Numbered from the stretch's first letter, positions 17,603 through 27,679 are shown. The stretch is DNA of 64,000 bases from Thiothrix fructosivorans (GCF_017349355.1 NZ_JAFMPM010000006.1:1798001-1862000), one strand, 5' to 3'. Translations and numbers: made by a program. The notes: a model not told the origin generated them from the letters alone.

Positions 17603-20152
17603 TTGGCTAAGGTTATTCTCAATCAGAAAAAGCGTCTGGGCTTGCAACAAGCCAGTGTCATTATCTTCATGGGCATCGCTGCGGTTATTTTGTTAGCGTT
17701 GTTATCCTATAGTCCGGCAGATCCGGGGCCATTTCATTATAACGGAATGCACGTCGGCGCTTGTAAAAATCTGGCAGGCTGCAAAGGTGCGTGGCTCGCC
17801 GATTTCTTAATTGGGCTATTGGGCTATTTGGCGTATGCCTTGCCGCTGGTACTAGTAGTAATGGGGTTGACAGCGTTCCGTATAGGGCCGCATATGAAAA
17901 ACCCCAATAACCCCGTGGGTGGTATCAACGACATTATTACCAGTGTCGGTGCATTGTTTACCTTGCTATCGGGCGCGGGGTTGGCGCATTTGCTGTTCGT
18001 GCCGTTCCCCGAAGGGATTGGTGGCGGTATGTTAGGGCAGGTGGTCGCTCGCTTGTTTACGGGCACATTCCTCGGCTTTTTCGGGTCGATTTTATTTTTG
18101 ATGTCGTTGTTCTTAGGCAGTATCACCGTGGTGGCAGATATTTCATGGTCGCAAGTGACCGAGAAAGTCGGCGATTGGATGTTGCAACTGTTCAATAAAT
18201 TGCAAGGCATTGAGATGCCCGCAGCGACAGGTGAGAGTGCTAGCAATAGCATTTTCGGGCGTTTTTCCGATGTCGTGAATCGCGGCAAAGGCTATGTGCA
18301 AGGCAGCGCAGGTGCGATGGACAAGGCGAGTGCGTGGATGAATCGTACCGTCGGCGGTGTGGGCGATGTTTTCGGTGGCAAACGTGCTGAGTCCGGCTTT
18401 GATGGCGTGGATGTAACCGATTTGCGGGCAAGCCGTTCCGCCGAGTCAACGCTGGCAACGCCGGATTTTGATGCTTTATCCCGTGGCATGTCAGCGACGA
18501 CGGATGTGACTGCTCCTGTCGCGGCTGCTCCCGCTCCCGTTGCCGAACCCGTTAAAGTGGCGCAGCCAGAAGTGGTGAATGAGCCGAGCCGCAGTGTACC
18601 CGTTGCCGATGTGCATCCGCCCTTGAATAAAGTAAAAGGCAAGCCAGTTAGCCCGATTTTGCCGCCAATGAGTTTGCTGAGAGCGCCGCCGAAAGAGCGC
18701 GTGACGCAGCCGAAAGAACGTTTGAAAGAGCTTGCGGATAAGTTGATTGAGGCATTGGGTCATTACGGTGTCAGGGATAATGTGAGGGTGGTGGCGACCG
18801 AGCCGGGGCCGGTGATTACGCGTTTCGAGGTGCAATTGCCGGATGGCACGAAAGCGTCGAAGATTTCGGGTCTAGCCTCCGATTTAGCGCGAAATATGTG
18901 TGTTTCCAGCGTGCGCGTGGTCGAGGTTATCCCCGGTCGCCCGACCATTGGGATTGAAATACCCAACGATAACCGCGATGTGGTGATGATGAGCGAAATG
19001 CTGGCATCAGCAGTGTACCGCCACAATCCATCGCCGTTAACACTGGTGCTGGGTAAGGATATTGCGGGGCATCCGATTGTGGCTGACCTTGGGCGGATGC
19101 CGCATTTGCTGGTCGCGGGGACGACAGGTTCGGGTAAATCGGTGTTCATCAACGCGGTGCTCATGAGCTTGCTGTATAAAGCCACGCCTAATGACGTGCG
19201 CATGATTATGATCGATCCGAAAATGCTGGAATTGAGCAGCTATGAAGACATTCCGCATTTGCTTGCACCAGTTGTGACTGACATGAAGCACGCGGCGAAT
19301 GCGTTGCGCTGGTGTGTGGCAGAGATGGAACGGCGTTATTTGCTGATGTCCAAGCTCAAGGTACGCAATATTGCGGGCTTCAATGAAAAAATCCGTGAGG
19401 CACACGACCGTGGTGAGGTGATTCTTGATCCGCTATTTGACCCGCTTACGTCGGTGGCGGGGCATCCTGAGCCATTGAAAACGCTGCCTTATATCGTGGT
19501 CATTGTTGACGAATTCGCTGATATGATGATGGTGGTCGGCAAGAAGGTGGAAGAGCTGATTGCGCGGCTGGCACAGAAAGCGCGGGCTTCTGGTATCCAT
19601 TTGATTTTGGCGACGCAACGCCCATCCGTGGATGTGATTACGGGTTTGATTAAGGCGAATATCCCGACGCGGATTGCGTTCCAAGTCTCGACGAAGATCG
19701 ACTCGCGCACCATTTTGGATCAAGGCGGCGCGGAACAATTGCTGGGTTATGGCGATATGTTGTATATGCCACCAGGGACATCACTGCCGCAACGTGTCCA
19801 CGGCGCATTGGTGACAGACCGCGAAGTGGAAGATGTGGCAAATTACCTGAAGCTGCAAGGTGAACCAGATTATATTTTCGATGTCTTAGCTGATACATCG
19901 TCTGCTGCCGAGAGTGGTACAGGGACGGATATGATGGAACGGGATGGCGAATCTGACCCGCTGTACGATGAGGCAGTGGCGGTGGTGATCGAATCCCGGC
20001 GTGCATCGATCTCTTATCTGCAACGCCGCCTCAAAGTGGGCTACAACCGTGCGGCGCGGATGATCGAAGATATGGAAAGTGCAGGTGTGGTCAGCCCCGT
20101 GTTGAGCAATGGTTCACGCGATGTGCTGGTGAATGCGCCTGCGAAGGATTGA
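17603..20152 (+). CDS. ftsK: DNA translocase FtsK
   Basis: Septum-anchored DNA pump that segregates chromosome ends and activates XerCD at dif. At 849 residues it has an N-terminal membrane domain of about four helices (residues 20-180), a Pro/Ala-rich linker, the RecA-like motor with Walker [16 protein letters not shown] and Walker [15 protein letters not shown], and the C-terminal gamma winged helix ([21 protein letters not shown]). The linker is short compared with E. coli. The start is TTG 17603 with AGGGA upstream. lolA and rarA follow, as in E. coli. Confidence 0.97.
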   Translation: MAKVILNQKKRLGLQQASVIIFMGIAAVILLALLSYSPADPGPFHYNGMHVGACKNLAGCKGAWLADFLIGLLGYLAYALPLVLVVMGLTAFRIGPHMKNPNNPVGGINDIITSVGALFTLLSGAGLAHLLFVPFPEGIGGGMLGQVVARLFTGTFLGFFGSILFLMSLFLGSITVVADISWSQVTEKVGDWMLQLFNKLQGIEMPAATGESASNSIFGRFSDVVNRGKGYVQGSAGAMDKASAWMNRTVGGVGDVFGGKRAESGFDGVDVTDLRASRSAESTLATPDFDALSRGMSATTDVTAPVAAAPAPVAEPVKVAQPEVVNEPSRSVPVADVHPPLNKVKGKPVSPILPPMSLLRAPPKERVTQPKERLKELADKLIEALGHYGVRDNVRVVATEPGPVITRFEVQLPDGTKASKISGLASDLARNMCVSSVRVVEVIPGRPTIGIEIPNDNRDVVMMSEMLASAVYRHNPSPLTLVLGKDIAGHPIVADLGRMPHLLVAGTTGSGKSVFINAVLMSLLYKATPNDVRMIMIDPKMLELSSYEDIPHLLAPVVTDMKHAANALRWCVAEMERRYLLMSKLKVRNIAGFNEKIREAHDRGEVILDPLFDPLTSVAGHPEPLKTLPYIVVIVDEFADMMMVVGKKVEELIARLAQKARASGIHLILATQRPSVDVITGLIKANIPTRIAFQVSTKIDSRTILDQGGAEQLLGYGDMLYMPPGTSLPQRVHGALVTDREVEDVANYLKLQGEPDYIFDVLADTSSAAESGTGTDMMERDGESDPLYDEAVAVVIESRRASISYLQRRLKVGYNRAARMIEDMESAGVVSPVLSNGSRDVLVNAPAKD

Positions 20153-20169
20153 ATGACATGAGGTTAACG

Positions 20170-20817
20170 ATGAAAACAACGTTCAAAAAAACGTTCAAGA
20201 ACACACTGGCGGTATGGGTGGCGACGGGCTTAATGAGTACCAGTGCTTGGGCAGGGGGGCGTGACAAGCTCGATGAATTTTTCACGCAGATCAATACGAT
20301 GCAATCAGCGTTTACCCAGCAAGTGATTGATGACAAAGGCGCATTGCGTCAGTCCTCTAGCGGCAATGTTTACCTGTCACGCCCCGGCAAATTCCGCTGG
20401 GAATACGCCGCACCGGATAAGCACGAGATCGTGGCTGACGGCAAAAACGTGTGGGTGTATGACGTGGAACTCGATCAAGTCACCGTCAAACCGATGACAC
20501 AAGCCTTGTCTGCTGCGCCTGTGGGAATGCTGACGCAGAAGCAGTCGGTCGATAAGCAGTTCAATGTGCAAGAAATGGAAGCCGATGGCAGCAAGTTGGA
20601 GTGGTTTCGGTTAACCCCGAAGAAAAAAGATTCGGATTTCACCACGATGGATTTGGGCGTTAGCACCACGGGCGTGGAAGAAATGATCTTAGGTGATAAG
20701 TTCGGGCAGCAAACGTACATCAAGTTTGAAGGCTTGCGTACCGATATTGACATCGACAGCAGCCGCTTTAGCTTCACCCCACCCAAAGGGGCAGACGTGA
20801 TCGGCAAGGCTTCTTGA
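20170..20817 (+). CDS. lolA: Outer-membrane lipoprotein carrier LolA
   Basis: Periplasmic chaperone that ferries lipoproteins from the LolCDE exporter to LolB. The protein has a Sec signal peptide ([20 protein letters not shown]) and the LolA pattern [52 protein letters not shown]. About 215 residues, the usual size. ATG 20170, preceded by GAGGTTAACG, is preferred over ATG 20158. Its stop overlaps the TTG start of rarA. Confidence 0.95.
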   Translation: MKTTFKKTFKNTLAVWVATGLMSTSAWAGGRDKLDEFFTQINTMQSAFTQQVIDDKGALRQSSSGNVYLSRPGKFRWEYAAPDKHEIVADGKNVWVYDVELDQVTVKPMTQALSAAPVGMLTQKQSVDKQFNVQEMEADGSKLEWFRLTPKKKDSDFTTMDLGVSTTGVEEMILGDKFGQQTYIKFEGLRTDIDIDSSRFSFTPPKGADVIGKAS

Positions 20818-22094
20818 TCCCACTCGCTGAACGTATGCGCCCAGCCACACTCGATGAGTACGCTGGGCAGCTTCACCTCCTCGCCGTTGGCAAACCGCTG
20901 CGGCGAGCGATCGAAGAATCCCGCCCACATTCGATGCTGTTCTGGGGGCCACCCGGCACAGGTAAAACCACGCTGGCGCGGCTGATTACGCATTATTGGA
21001 AGGCTGAGTTTCTCACCTTGTCGGCAGTGTTGGCAGGGGTGAAAGAGATTCGTGCGTCTGTGGAAGTGGCGCGCCAAAACCGCGCTCAATTCGGCAGTAA
21101 AACCGTGCTGTTTGTGGATGAAGTGCACCGTTTCAATAAGGCGCAACAGGATGCATTTTTGCCGCATATCGAGGACGGCACGCTGCTATTCATTGGTGCG
21201 ACCACCGAAAATCCGTCGTTTGAGTTAAATAATGCGCTGTTGTCGCGGGTGCGGACGTATGTGCTGCGGGCGTTGACGGTGGCTGATATTACGGCGGTAT
21301 TGCAACGGGCGCTGCTGGATAGCAGCAACGGCTTGGGTGAATTGCACTTGCAGGTGGGCGAGGGCGTATTGCCTGCGCTGGCGGCGGCGGCGGATGGTGA
21401 TGCCCGCCGCGCTTTGAATTGGTTGGAGATTGCTGCTGATTTGGCGGAGGAAACCCCGACCGGTTTGCAGATTACTGATGCCACAGTGCAGGAAGTGGTG
21501 GCGGAATCGCTACGGCGCTTTGATAAGGGCGGGGATTTGTTTTACGAGCAGATTTCAGCCTTGCATAAATCGGTGCGCGGTACTGACCCCGATGCGGCGT
21601 TGTATTGGTTGTGTCGGATGTTGGATGGCGGTTGTGACCCGCTGTACATTGCGCGGCGCGTGGTGCGCATGGCGAGTGAGGATATTGGCAATGCTGATCC
21701 GCGAGGTTTGCAACTGGCGTTGAATGCGTGGGATGCATTTGAACGGCTGGGTAGCCCCGAAGGCGAGCTGATGATTGCGCAAGCGGTGGTGTATTTGGCG
21801 TGTGCGCCCAAAAGTAATGCGGTGTACACGGCTTATAAACTGGCGCGAGCCGATGCGCAGCAATCAGGTTCGCTGGATGTGCCGATGCACTTACGCAATG
21901 CCCCGACTAAGTTGATGAAGGCGTTGGATTACGGTAAGGGTTATCGCTACGCGCATGATGAAAAGGATGCGGTGGCGGTGGGGGAAAACTATTTTCCCGA
22001 TGGGTTGAAGGGGCGGCGTTATTACGAGCCGGTCGAGCGTGGGCTGGAAATTAAGATTCGTGAGAAGCTGCGGGTGTTGCGCGGGTTGGTCTAA
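20814..22094 (+). CDS. rarA: Replication-associated recombination protein A (RarA/MgsA)
   Basis: AAA+ ATPase that acts at stalled forks. The 426-residue product begins [16 protein letters not shown], has Walker [17 protein letters not shown] and Walker [21 protein letters not shown], sensor-1 [13 protein letters not shown], and the C-terminal tetramerisation region ([23 protein letters not shown]). TTG 20814 overlaps the lolA stop codon (TTGA), suggesting translational coupling. Confidence 0.96.
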   Translation: MIPLAERMRPATLDEYAGQLHLLAVGKPLRRAIEESRPHSMLFWGPPGTGKTTLARLITHYWKAEFLTLSAVLAGVKEIRASVEVARQNRAQFGSKTVLFVDEVHRFNKAQQDAFLPHIEDGTLLFIGATTENPSFELNNALLSRVRTYVLRALTVADITAVLQRALLDSSNGLGELHLQVGEGVLPALAAAADGDARRALNWLEIAADLAEETPTGLQITDATVQEVVAESLRRFDKGGDLFYEQISALHKSVRGTDPDAALYWLCRMLDGGCDPLYIARRVVRMASEDIGNADPRGLQLALNAWDAFERLGSPEGELMIAQAVVYLACAPKSNAVYTAYKLARADAQQSGSLDVPMHLRNAPTKLMKALDYGKGYRYAHDEKDAVAVGENYFPDGLKGRRYYEPVERGLEIKIREKLRVLRGLV

Positions 22095-22147
22095 ATTCGC
22101 CCGTTCTGTTGCTTGTATGTATCAGAATGCACTTATATACTCATGGT

Positions 22148-22915
22148 ATGAAACATAATACTAAAAGCGCATTAGCGCACCAAGTGAATGTGGGATTGGA
22201 TGTATTTGGTAATGCGATCCCCGAAGTTAGCCTTGCTGGTGTGGAAGGCACGGGCAAAACGTTACGGATTGTGAAACGCCATAACATGATCCTCAGACCT
22301 AGCCCTAAGCGGGTGCGAGCGGCTTCGCGCCTCAAAGGTACGACCTCTACCGCCTTGGTTGCTACTGCGCCACAGCTTTTAAAGCGTTTGTTGCCGTGGT
22401 GGGTTGCACCGAAAACCGCTCCCCCCGTGGAAGTCGTCAACGAACGTTTGGAATACGCATTCAAACGCTTGCACCAAGAATTCAACGCTCGCGAACAAGA
22501 ACTCGATGCCAAAATGCAGGTGTTGCAGCAGGTACAGCAGAGTCTAGCTGTTGCAAAACCCAAGCGGCGGTTGTGGTTGGTGCCGCTGGTACTGGTTGCG
22601 GGCGCAGCAGGTGGCTATATGATGGTCATTATGAGCAGTATGCAGGCATCAATGATCAATATGTCGGGCAATATCAATACGATGAATGGGCACATCGGTA
22701 CGATGGCAACCGATACGCAGACAATGGCGCAAAGCACTCAGTCGATGAATCAATCATTGTATTACATGAATAATAATGTCGCGTACATGAGCGGCAATGT
22801 GGCGCAAATGAACCAAAAAGTGGGCACATTGGCGCAAGCGGCTGAACCGATGGGCGAGGCTGCGTCAACCATGAATCCGTTCATGAAAGCCTTCAAGTCG
22901 ATCATGCCGTTTTAA
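22148..22915 (+). CDS. Membrane protein with coiled-coil Met/Asn-rich C-terminus, unknown
   Basis: From ATG 22148 the product is about 255 residues. A basic N-terminal region contains GLDVFGNAIPEVSLAG. A coiled-coil stretch (about residues 105-135) leads to one membrane helix (LWLVPLVLVAGAAGGYMMVI). The exterior part repeats heptad-like NMSGNINTMNGHIGTMATDT and MNNNVAYMSGNVAQMNQKVG, likely another coiled coil. I do not recognise a family; the outer repeats recall the helical stalks of receptor-type proteins but no HAMP or signalling domain is present. It is convergent with lepB, overlapping by 4 bases. Confidence 0.6.
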   Translation: MKHNTKSALAHQVNVGLDVFGNAIPEVSLAGVEGTGKTLRIVKRHNMILRPSPKRVRAASRLKGTTSTALVATAPQLLKRLLPWWVAPKTAPPVEVVNERLEYAFKRLHQEFNAREQELDAKMQVLQQVQQSLAVAKPKRRLWLVPLVLVAGAAGGYMMVIMSSMQASMINMSGNINTMNGHIGTMATDTQTMAQSTQSMNQSLYYMNNNVAYMSGNVAQMNQKVGTLAQAAEPMGEAASTMNPFMKAFKSIMPF

Positions 22916-23820
22916 TGCAACAGTTTGCCGATGCGTTCCCAGCGCACGCTGTTGCCTTGGGCTGAAAACCACACCTGACGCGCTTTGCCGACCACATCCT
23001 GCAAGGGGACTGTGCCGAAAAAGCGCGAATCGTTGCTATCCGTGCGATTATCCCCCATCACGAACACTTGCCCAGCGGGGACGCGTAGCTCCGTTTGCGG
23101 CAGTTGCAATTTGCTATTGTTCCAGAAGGTTTGCCAGCGGGTTTTGCCGTCGGTTTCGGTGACGAGTAAGCCGTTGCTGACGGGTGTGGTTTGCAGCATT
23201 AGCGGCTTGCCGTTGATAGACACGCTTGCGCCTTTGATGCTGATTTTATCCCCCGGTAGCCCGATGATGCGTTTGATGTAATACGTCGAGCGGTCGTTGG
23301 GGTAGATGAAAACGGCAATGTCCCCGCGTTGCACCGCCTGTTTTGCACCCACGCGGTTGTAGCGTTTGTCGGTGAAGATCAGGTCGTATTTCATGACGTT
23401 GGGTTCCATGCTAGAGGAGGGTACGAGCATTCCTTCCACTAGATGTTGGCGGATGTAGGCGGTGAGCAAGGGCAGGGCGGTGACACTGCATACCAGCAGT
23501 GCCAGTAGGTAGATGCCGCCGTTTTGCCAGTTTTTCGGCACGTAATCTTGTTGACAGCGAGCGGTGCGAAATGCGTTTGTCACGCCGTATAACCAAAGTA
23601 TTACCAGTAATAATAAACCGCTGATTAGGGCGGGAAATGTCCAACTGATGGGCAAGTAGAGAGCGACGACCGCGATGGCGGGGACGGTAAGCAGCGCAAA
23701 ACTTAAGATTAGCCAAAGGGCTTTGTGCCAATCGCCGTTATAGAGTTGCCCTAATCCGGGGAGGATGGCGGACATGAGCGCGGCTAGTAGGGGCTTGCGG
23801 GGTTTGGCATCGGTTTGCAT
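22912..23820 (-). CDS. lepB: Signal peptidase I
   Basis: Membrane serine protease that removes Sec and Tat signal peptides. The 302-residue protein has N-terminal membrane helices (residues 10-85 and about 100-120), the catalytic serine box MLVPSSSMEP, the lysine box in YYIKRIIGLPGD and the conserved GDNRTDSNDSRFFG. The membrane part is larger than in minimal LepB proteins. No lepA lies next to it in this window. Confidence 0.95.
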   Translation of the reverse strand: MQTDAKPRKPLLAALMSAILPGLGQLYNGDWHKALWLILSFALLTVPAIAVVALYLPISWTFPALISGLLLLVILWLYGVTNAFRTARCQQDYVPKNWQNGGIYLLALLVCSVTALPLLTAYIRQHLVEGMLVPSSSMEPNVMKYDLIFTDKRYNRVGAKQAVQRGDIAVFIYPNDRSTYYIKRIIGLPGDKISIKGASVSINGKPLMLQTTPVSNGLLVTETDGKTRWQTFWNNSKLQLPQTELRVPAGQVFVMGDNRTDSNDSRFFGTVPLQDVVGKARQVWFSAQGNSVRWERIGKLLH

Positions 23821-23984
23821 GGTGGCTTCCTGTTATATTGGGCGTAAGTGTATACAGGGTTGGCGGGGAGGGTTATAAATTTTTGGTTAGAAGGCAATGC
23901 GTGGTTAATTTTTGTTGAAGGTGCAGTATTTAAGGTGAATAATCCATTTTCTTGGCATATTTCTATCGTTAATTGGGGCTGCGA

Positions 23985-24104
23985 ATGGATGCTGAATTGC
24001 CGTATTTCAAGTATTGGGGTAAAGCCAAGCCGGGGCTGGATGAGGCGGGGGCGCAATGGCATTTGTTGCCGTATCATTCGCTGGATGTGGCGGCAGTGGG
24101 CTAA
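23985..24104 (+). pseudogene. cas3: 5' fragment of a type I CRISPR cas3 gene
   Basis: The 39-codon frame reads FKYWGKAKPGLDEAGAQWH and then LLPYHSLDVAAVG before a stop at 24102. This is the typical beginning of the Cas3 HD-nuclease domain (pattern YWGKA...YHPLxYHxLDVAAVG), including the first HD-site histidine. The remaining 700 or more residues are absent, and no other cas gene or CRISPR array is in the window. The preceding 110 bases are AT-rich and may be the old cas promoter region. The call rests on a short match that I consider quite specific. Confidence 0.65.
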
Positions 24105-24181
24105 TATTGTCCACCTACTGACTCATAAAGAGGCAGTTGCTATACTGATTTAGACAACACCATCGCAACAGGAGCAATCGC

Positions 24182-24412
24182 ATGGGCATCATGACCACCG
24201 CCGAACTTCTAGCAGAACGAGTACGGCAATTACCGGAAGACCTCGCCTGCGAAGTTTTAGACTTCGTAGAATTTCTCAGCCTTAAACGCCAAAAAATCGC
24301 AGACGATGCATGGGATAACCAAATCCAAGCAGACGCAGAAAGCGGCAAGCTAGACGCGATCTTTGCCGCTGACATTCAGGCGTATGAGGCAGGTCAATGC
24401 CAACGGATCTAA
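24182..24412 (+). CDS. DUF2281-like antitoxin
   Basis: A 76-residue protein with the pattern LAERVRQLPEDLACEVLDFVEFLSLKR, typical of short DUF2281/VapB-type antitoxins: an N-terminal helical segment followed by an acidic, poorly ordered tail. It overlaps the RelE-like gene by 16 bases. The likely role is neutralising that toxin and repressing the operon. Confidence 0.7.
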   Translation: MGIMTTAELLAERVRQLPEDLACEVLDFVEFLSLKRQKIADDAWDNQIQADAESGKLDAIFAADIQAYEAGQCQRI

Positions 24413-24648
24413 CCCACTACGCCCTGCCAGAAGCCATTCAACAGCTTGCCAAAAAACAATACCAGCTCCTCAAAGCCAACCCGCACCATCATTCCCTTCG
24501 CTTCCAACCCAAAACCGGCACACCCTACTGGGCGGCGCGAGTCAGCCAAGACTACCGCGCATTGGCACGCTACCAAGGCAACGGTAACTACTTGTGGCTA
24601 TGGATAGGCACACACAGCGAGTACGAACGCCTCCTCTCCGGTAAATAA
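24397..24648 (+). CDS. RelE/ParE-type toxin
   Basis: An 83-residue basic protein with the RelE/ParE beta-sheet pattern: LRFQPKTGTPYWAARVSQDYRALARYQ, then LWLWIGTHSEYERLL. The final 'GTHSEYERLL' is common in ParE/HigB-like toxins paired with DUF2281 antitoxins. Members are ribosome-dependent mRNA endonucleases or gyrase inhibitors; which applies here is unclear. The pair lies right after the cas3 relic. Confidence 0.75.
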   Translation: MPTDLTHYALPEAIQQLAKKQYQLLKANPHHHSLRFQPKTGTPYWAARVSQDYRALARYQGNGNYLWLWIGTHSEYERLLSGK

Positions 24649-24666
24649 CACAGTCCAGTTTGGGAG

Positions 24667-25878
24667 ATGCTGCGAATGTTTGAGGTTGACCCTATTCCAT
24701 CATGGTTTGCGCTACCGCAACCTTACCCCGTCGACCACGCCACCGTCATTGGCGGCGGCATCGCCGGTTGCCAAATCGCCCACGCCTTAGCAATACGTGG
24801 CTGGCAAATCACCCTGCTGGAACGCCATGCCCGCCTCGCCACCGAAGCCTCCGGCAATCGCGCTGGTGTGCTCACCCCGAAAATGACGGCAGAAGCCAGT
24901 TGGGGCGAAACCTTTTACCGCGAAGCCTTCTTGTACGCCATCCAGCAAATCCGCCAATTGGAAGCGGCAGGGCAGCGCATCGACTGGGCGCAATGTGGCG
25001 CGTTACAACTTGCCCACGAACCGCGTGAAGCAGCGCGTCAGCAAGCCCTACAAGCACGCGGTTTTCCGGAGGATTTCATCCAAATCCTCGACCGTGCCGC
25101 CGCCTCTGCGATTGCGGGAATTTCCCTGCCTACGGGTGCAAGTTATTTCCCGCAAGCCGGTTGGGTCAACCCCGCCAGCTTGTGCGCGGCATTGGTGACC
25201 CATGAGCGCATTGACGTGCAAACCCTGACGGATGTCACGCAATTGCCAACTTCCGGCATTACGATTATTGCCAGCGGGCGCGAAGCCAATCGGTTGGCGC
25301 AAAGCGCTTTCCTGCCATTTTTACCCGTGCTGGGGCAAACCAGCGTTGCGCAAGCCACACCCGCCAGTACCGCTTTGCGAACCACCTTGGGACATGAAGG
25401 TTATCTGACCCCCGCGATTCAGGGGCAGCACATTTTCGGGGCGACGTTTGTGCGCAATGTGCGTGAAGCGGTGGTGGATGCCGCTGCTGATCAGCTTAAT
25501 GTGCAACAGCTTACCGAGCATTTACCCGCATTTGCGCAAACCTTAGGGACGGTTGCCAGTAGCCACGCGGCGATTCGCATGACCACTCCCGACCGTTATC
25601 CCATCGTGGGCGCATTGCCGGATGTGGCGTTTTTTCAGGAAGCCTACACCGCGTTACGGCATGGTAATAGTCGTGTGCAACAGGCGCTTCCCGCTGCGCA
25701 ATACCAACCCAGTGTGTTTATCTTGGCTGGCTTCGGCTCACGCGGTTTAACCACCAGCGGTTTATGTGCAGCAATGCTGGCGGCGCTGATCAGTGGGGAG
25801 GCACTGCCCGTTGCGGCAACGTTGTACGCTAATCTGCATCCTGCCCGCTTTTTGATTCGCCAGCTTAAACGCGGTTAA
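24667..25878 (+). CDS. mnmC: MnmC2-like FAD oxidoreductase (cmnm5U tRNA wobble modification)
   Basis: A 403-residue FAD-dependent oxidoreductase matching the C-terminal half of E. coli MnmC. That half removes the carboxymethyl group from cmnm5(s2)U34 of tRNA before the methyltransferase half acts. Visible are the dinucleotide-binding VIGGGIAGCQIAHALAIRGW, the family stretch EASGNRAGVLTPKMTAE, SYFPQAGWVNPASLC and the C-terminal FAGFGSRGLTTSG (here LAGFGSRGLTTSG). The N-terminal MnmD methyltransferase is not fused and is not in the window. It overlaps the convergent gene by 4 bases. Confidence 0.8.
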   Translation: MLRMFEVDPIPSWFALPQPYPVDHATVIGGGIAGCQIAHALAIRGWQITLLERHARLATEASGNRAGVLTPKMTAEASWGETFYREAFLYAIQQIRQLEAAGQRIDWAQCGALQLAHEPREAARQQALQARGFPEDFIQILDRAAASAIAGISLPTGASYFPQAGWVNPASLCAALVTHERIDVQTLTDVTQLPTSGITIIASGREANRLAQSAFLPFLPVLGQTSVAQATPASTALRTTLGHEGYLTPAIQGQHIFGATFVRNVREAVVDAAADQLNVQQLTEHLPAFAQTLGTVASSHAAIRMTTPDRYPIVGALPDVAFFQEAYTALRHGNSRVQQALPAAQYQPSVFILAGFGSRGLTTSGLCAAMLAALISGEALPVAATLYANLHPARFLIRQLKRG

Positions 25879-26339
25879 GGCATGGGTGGTTTGGGCGGGC
25901 GCAGTTTGTTGATTTCGGTATTCAATTGCTGAGCAGTGGCATCGCCGGATTCGAGCGTGTGTTGTAAATGCGTGTTTTCCTGTTCGAGGGTTTGCACTTG
26001 TTGTAACACGTTTTGCAGGGATTGGCGCATCGCTTCGTAACGGCGGCGTTCGGCGGGGCTAAGTTTCGCGAGATCAGCATCACTTAAAGCGGGGACTAAG
26101 GTGGGCAACGGTAAGGTGTCGATAATGACCGATAGCAAGGGCGGCACGGGTTTTGGTGTAGCAGGTGTCGGCGGGGGCGCAGGTTTAACGGGCGGCAATT
26201 CCTTGAACGGGTTGATGATGACCGCTTCCTGAGGTTGCACGGGTTGAGGTGCAGGGGTTAAGTACAGCATCGCCCCGCCTGCACTTAATAAGACGGTCGC
26301 TAATACGCCTACTACCGTAATCGGGTCTTTAGTGGACAT
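25875..26339 (-). CDS. Single-pass membrane protein with proline-rich and coiled-coil regions
   Basis: From ATG 26339 (MSTKDPITVVGVLATVLLSAGG) the protein has about 154 residues: a membrane helix at residues 5-27, a Pro-rich linker (KPAPPPTPATPKPVPP), and a C-terminal coiled coil (QNVLQQVQTLEQENTHLQHTLESG). It looks like a bitopic envelope protein of general-secretion or pilus-assembly type, but I recognise no family. Its start overlaps the end of the upstream gene by 11 bases, so the two form one operon. Confidence 0.65.
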   Translation of the reverse strand: MSTKDPITVVGVLATVLLSAGGAMLYLTPAPQPVQPQEAVIINPFKELPPVKPAPPPTPATPKPVPPLLSVIIDTLPLPTLVPALSDADLAKLSPAERRRYEAMRQSLQNVLQQVQTLEQENTHLQHTLESGDATAQQLNTEINKLRPPKPPMP

Positions 26340-26772
26340 GGCTAAACAGTTTTTGCCACCAGCGACGGCGGTTATTCGGTTGCGGGAGCGCTGCCGGTAA
26401 GTTAATGGGCGGCATGTGCGAGAGAATCCAACCCGGCAGGGGTGGATTGCCACTAGAGCCGCAACTTGAACCTAAATTATTTGGGTCAAAGACCTTAATA
26501 TAAGTCGGGTGTTGCAGGCTGTCCGCGTAGACGATACCGCAGTAATCTTCATCGTGTTCGTGGCGCAATAAGTCATCCAGCTCTTGCACGATCTTACGTA
26601 AAGCAGCGCTGTTGTGTGGTGTGGCGGGCGGCTCTTCGCCCACAGCGTAGACGTACCAGTTACTGGTGGGGTCGGCGAGTACTTGTTCCCACAGGGCATC
26701 CAGTTGATGCCAGCGTAGTACGCCAGAGAATGTGCCACGAAAGGCGTGTAGAAAAGGGTGTTCGGCGCTCAT
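26329..26772 (-). CDS. Conserved hypothetical protein, operon partner of 25875-26339
   Basis: A soluble protein of about 147 residues (start ATG 26772, MSAEHPFLHAFRGTFSGVLRW). The middle (WYVYAVGEEPPATP, LDDLLRHEHDEDYCGIVYAD, YIKVFDPNNLGSSCGSSG) and the end (GWILSHMPP) have the look of a conserved domain that I cannot name. It is translated just ahead of the membrane-anchored coiled-coil protein and probably works with it. Three cysteines are present, without a CxxC motif. Confidence 0.6.
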   Translation of the reverse strand: MSAEHPFLHAFRGTFSGVLRWHQLDALWEQVLADPTSNWYVYAVGEEPPATPHNSAALRKIVQELDDLLRHEHDEDYCGIVYADSLQHPTYIKVFDPNNLGSSCGSSGNPPLPGWILSHMPPINLPAALPQPNNRRRWWQKLFSHVH

Positions 26773-26956
26773 AAACACTTAGGATGATGATAAAAGTCGC
26801 CAGCATAATTCGCGTCTCAACGATACTCAAGGGCTGAGTGTTTTTTAGCGGGTGTAATTGACATGCTTATAGGTGTCCATTACGATATTTGCCCATTGAT
26901 ATTCCTTACACAATAATCAAGTACATTCCATCATTTTAAATCTAGGAGAATTAGTC

Positions 26957-27649
26957 ATGAATAAAATCACCATCAGTATGTCGGCTCTGTTTCTGTCATT
27001 GGGTCTGCTGAGCGGCTGTGGCGAGAAGAAAGAAGAATCGCCGAAAGCTGAAGCGCCTGCTGCTGAGCAAAAACCTGCTGAACAAGCGGTTGCACCTGCT
27101 GCGCCAGCAAGCGCTCCAGTAGCGGCGGTGACTGATGCGGCTAACAGCGCTGTCGCGGCGGTGGGTGATGCGGCTAAAGCAGCCGGTGATGCAGCCACGA
27201 AAGCGGCTGATTCTGCGACGCAAGCGGTGGGTGATGCAGCTAAGGCTACGAGTGATGCAGCAGCGAAAGCGGCTGATACAGCGACTCAGGCAGTTGGCGA
27301 TGCGGCTAAAGCTACTGGTGATGTCGCAGCGAAAGCGGCTGATGCAACCACTGCTGCTGCGACAGGTGCAGCCGCTGCGGTAGCGGGTGCTGCTGCCGGT
27401 GCAACGGGTGCTGTAGATGGCGAGAAAACTTACAAAGGTTTGTGCTTTAGCTGCCATGATATGGGCATTGCTGGCGCACCTAAATTGGGTGATAAAGCGG
27501 CATGGGCACCCCGTGTCGCTACAGGTGATGCACTTTATGTGTCTGCGTTGAATGGTAAAAATGCCATGCCAGCGAAAGGTGGCAACCCTGCATTGTCTGA
27601 AGCAGAAGTGAAAGCGTCTGTTGATTGGATGGTTGCTCAATCGAAGTAA
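26957..27649 (+). CDS. Lipoprotein c-type cytochrome with Ala-rich helical spacer
   Basis: The 230-residue product has a lipobox (LGLLSGC), a spacer of about 110 residues made of near-repeats of the type AxxAVGDAAKAxxDAAxKAADxAT (11-residue periodicity, like LEA/apolipoprotein helices), and a C-terminal cytochrome c5-like domain. That domain carries the haem motif CFSCH and a likely axial methionine in NAMPAKGG. The domain would carry electrons in the periplasm on a long helical tether from the membrane. An AGGAG precedes ATG 26957 and a terminator follows. Confidence 0.85.
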   Translation: MNKITISMSALFLSLGLLSGCGEKKEESPKAEAPAAEQKPAEQAVAPAAPASAPVAAVTDAANSAVAAVGDAAKAAGDAATKAADSATQAVGDAAKATSDAAAKAADTATQAVGDAAKATGDVAAKAADATTAAATGAAAAVAGAAAGATGAVDGEKTYKGLCFSCHDMGIAGAPKLGDKAAWAPRVATGDALYVSALNGKNAMPAKGGNPALSEAEVKASVDWMVAQSK

Positions 27650-27679
27650 TATTGTTCACGCCTTGCGTTGACGTGAAAG

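Noticed and set aside
26996-27640. Long minus-strand Cys/Arg-rich frame
   Set aside because: Shadow of the Ala-rich cytochrome gene.
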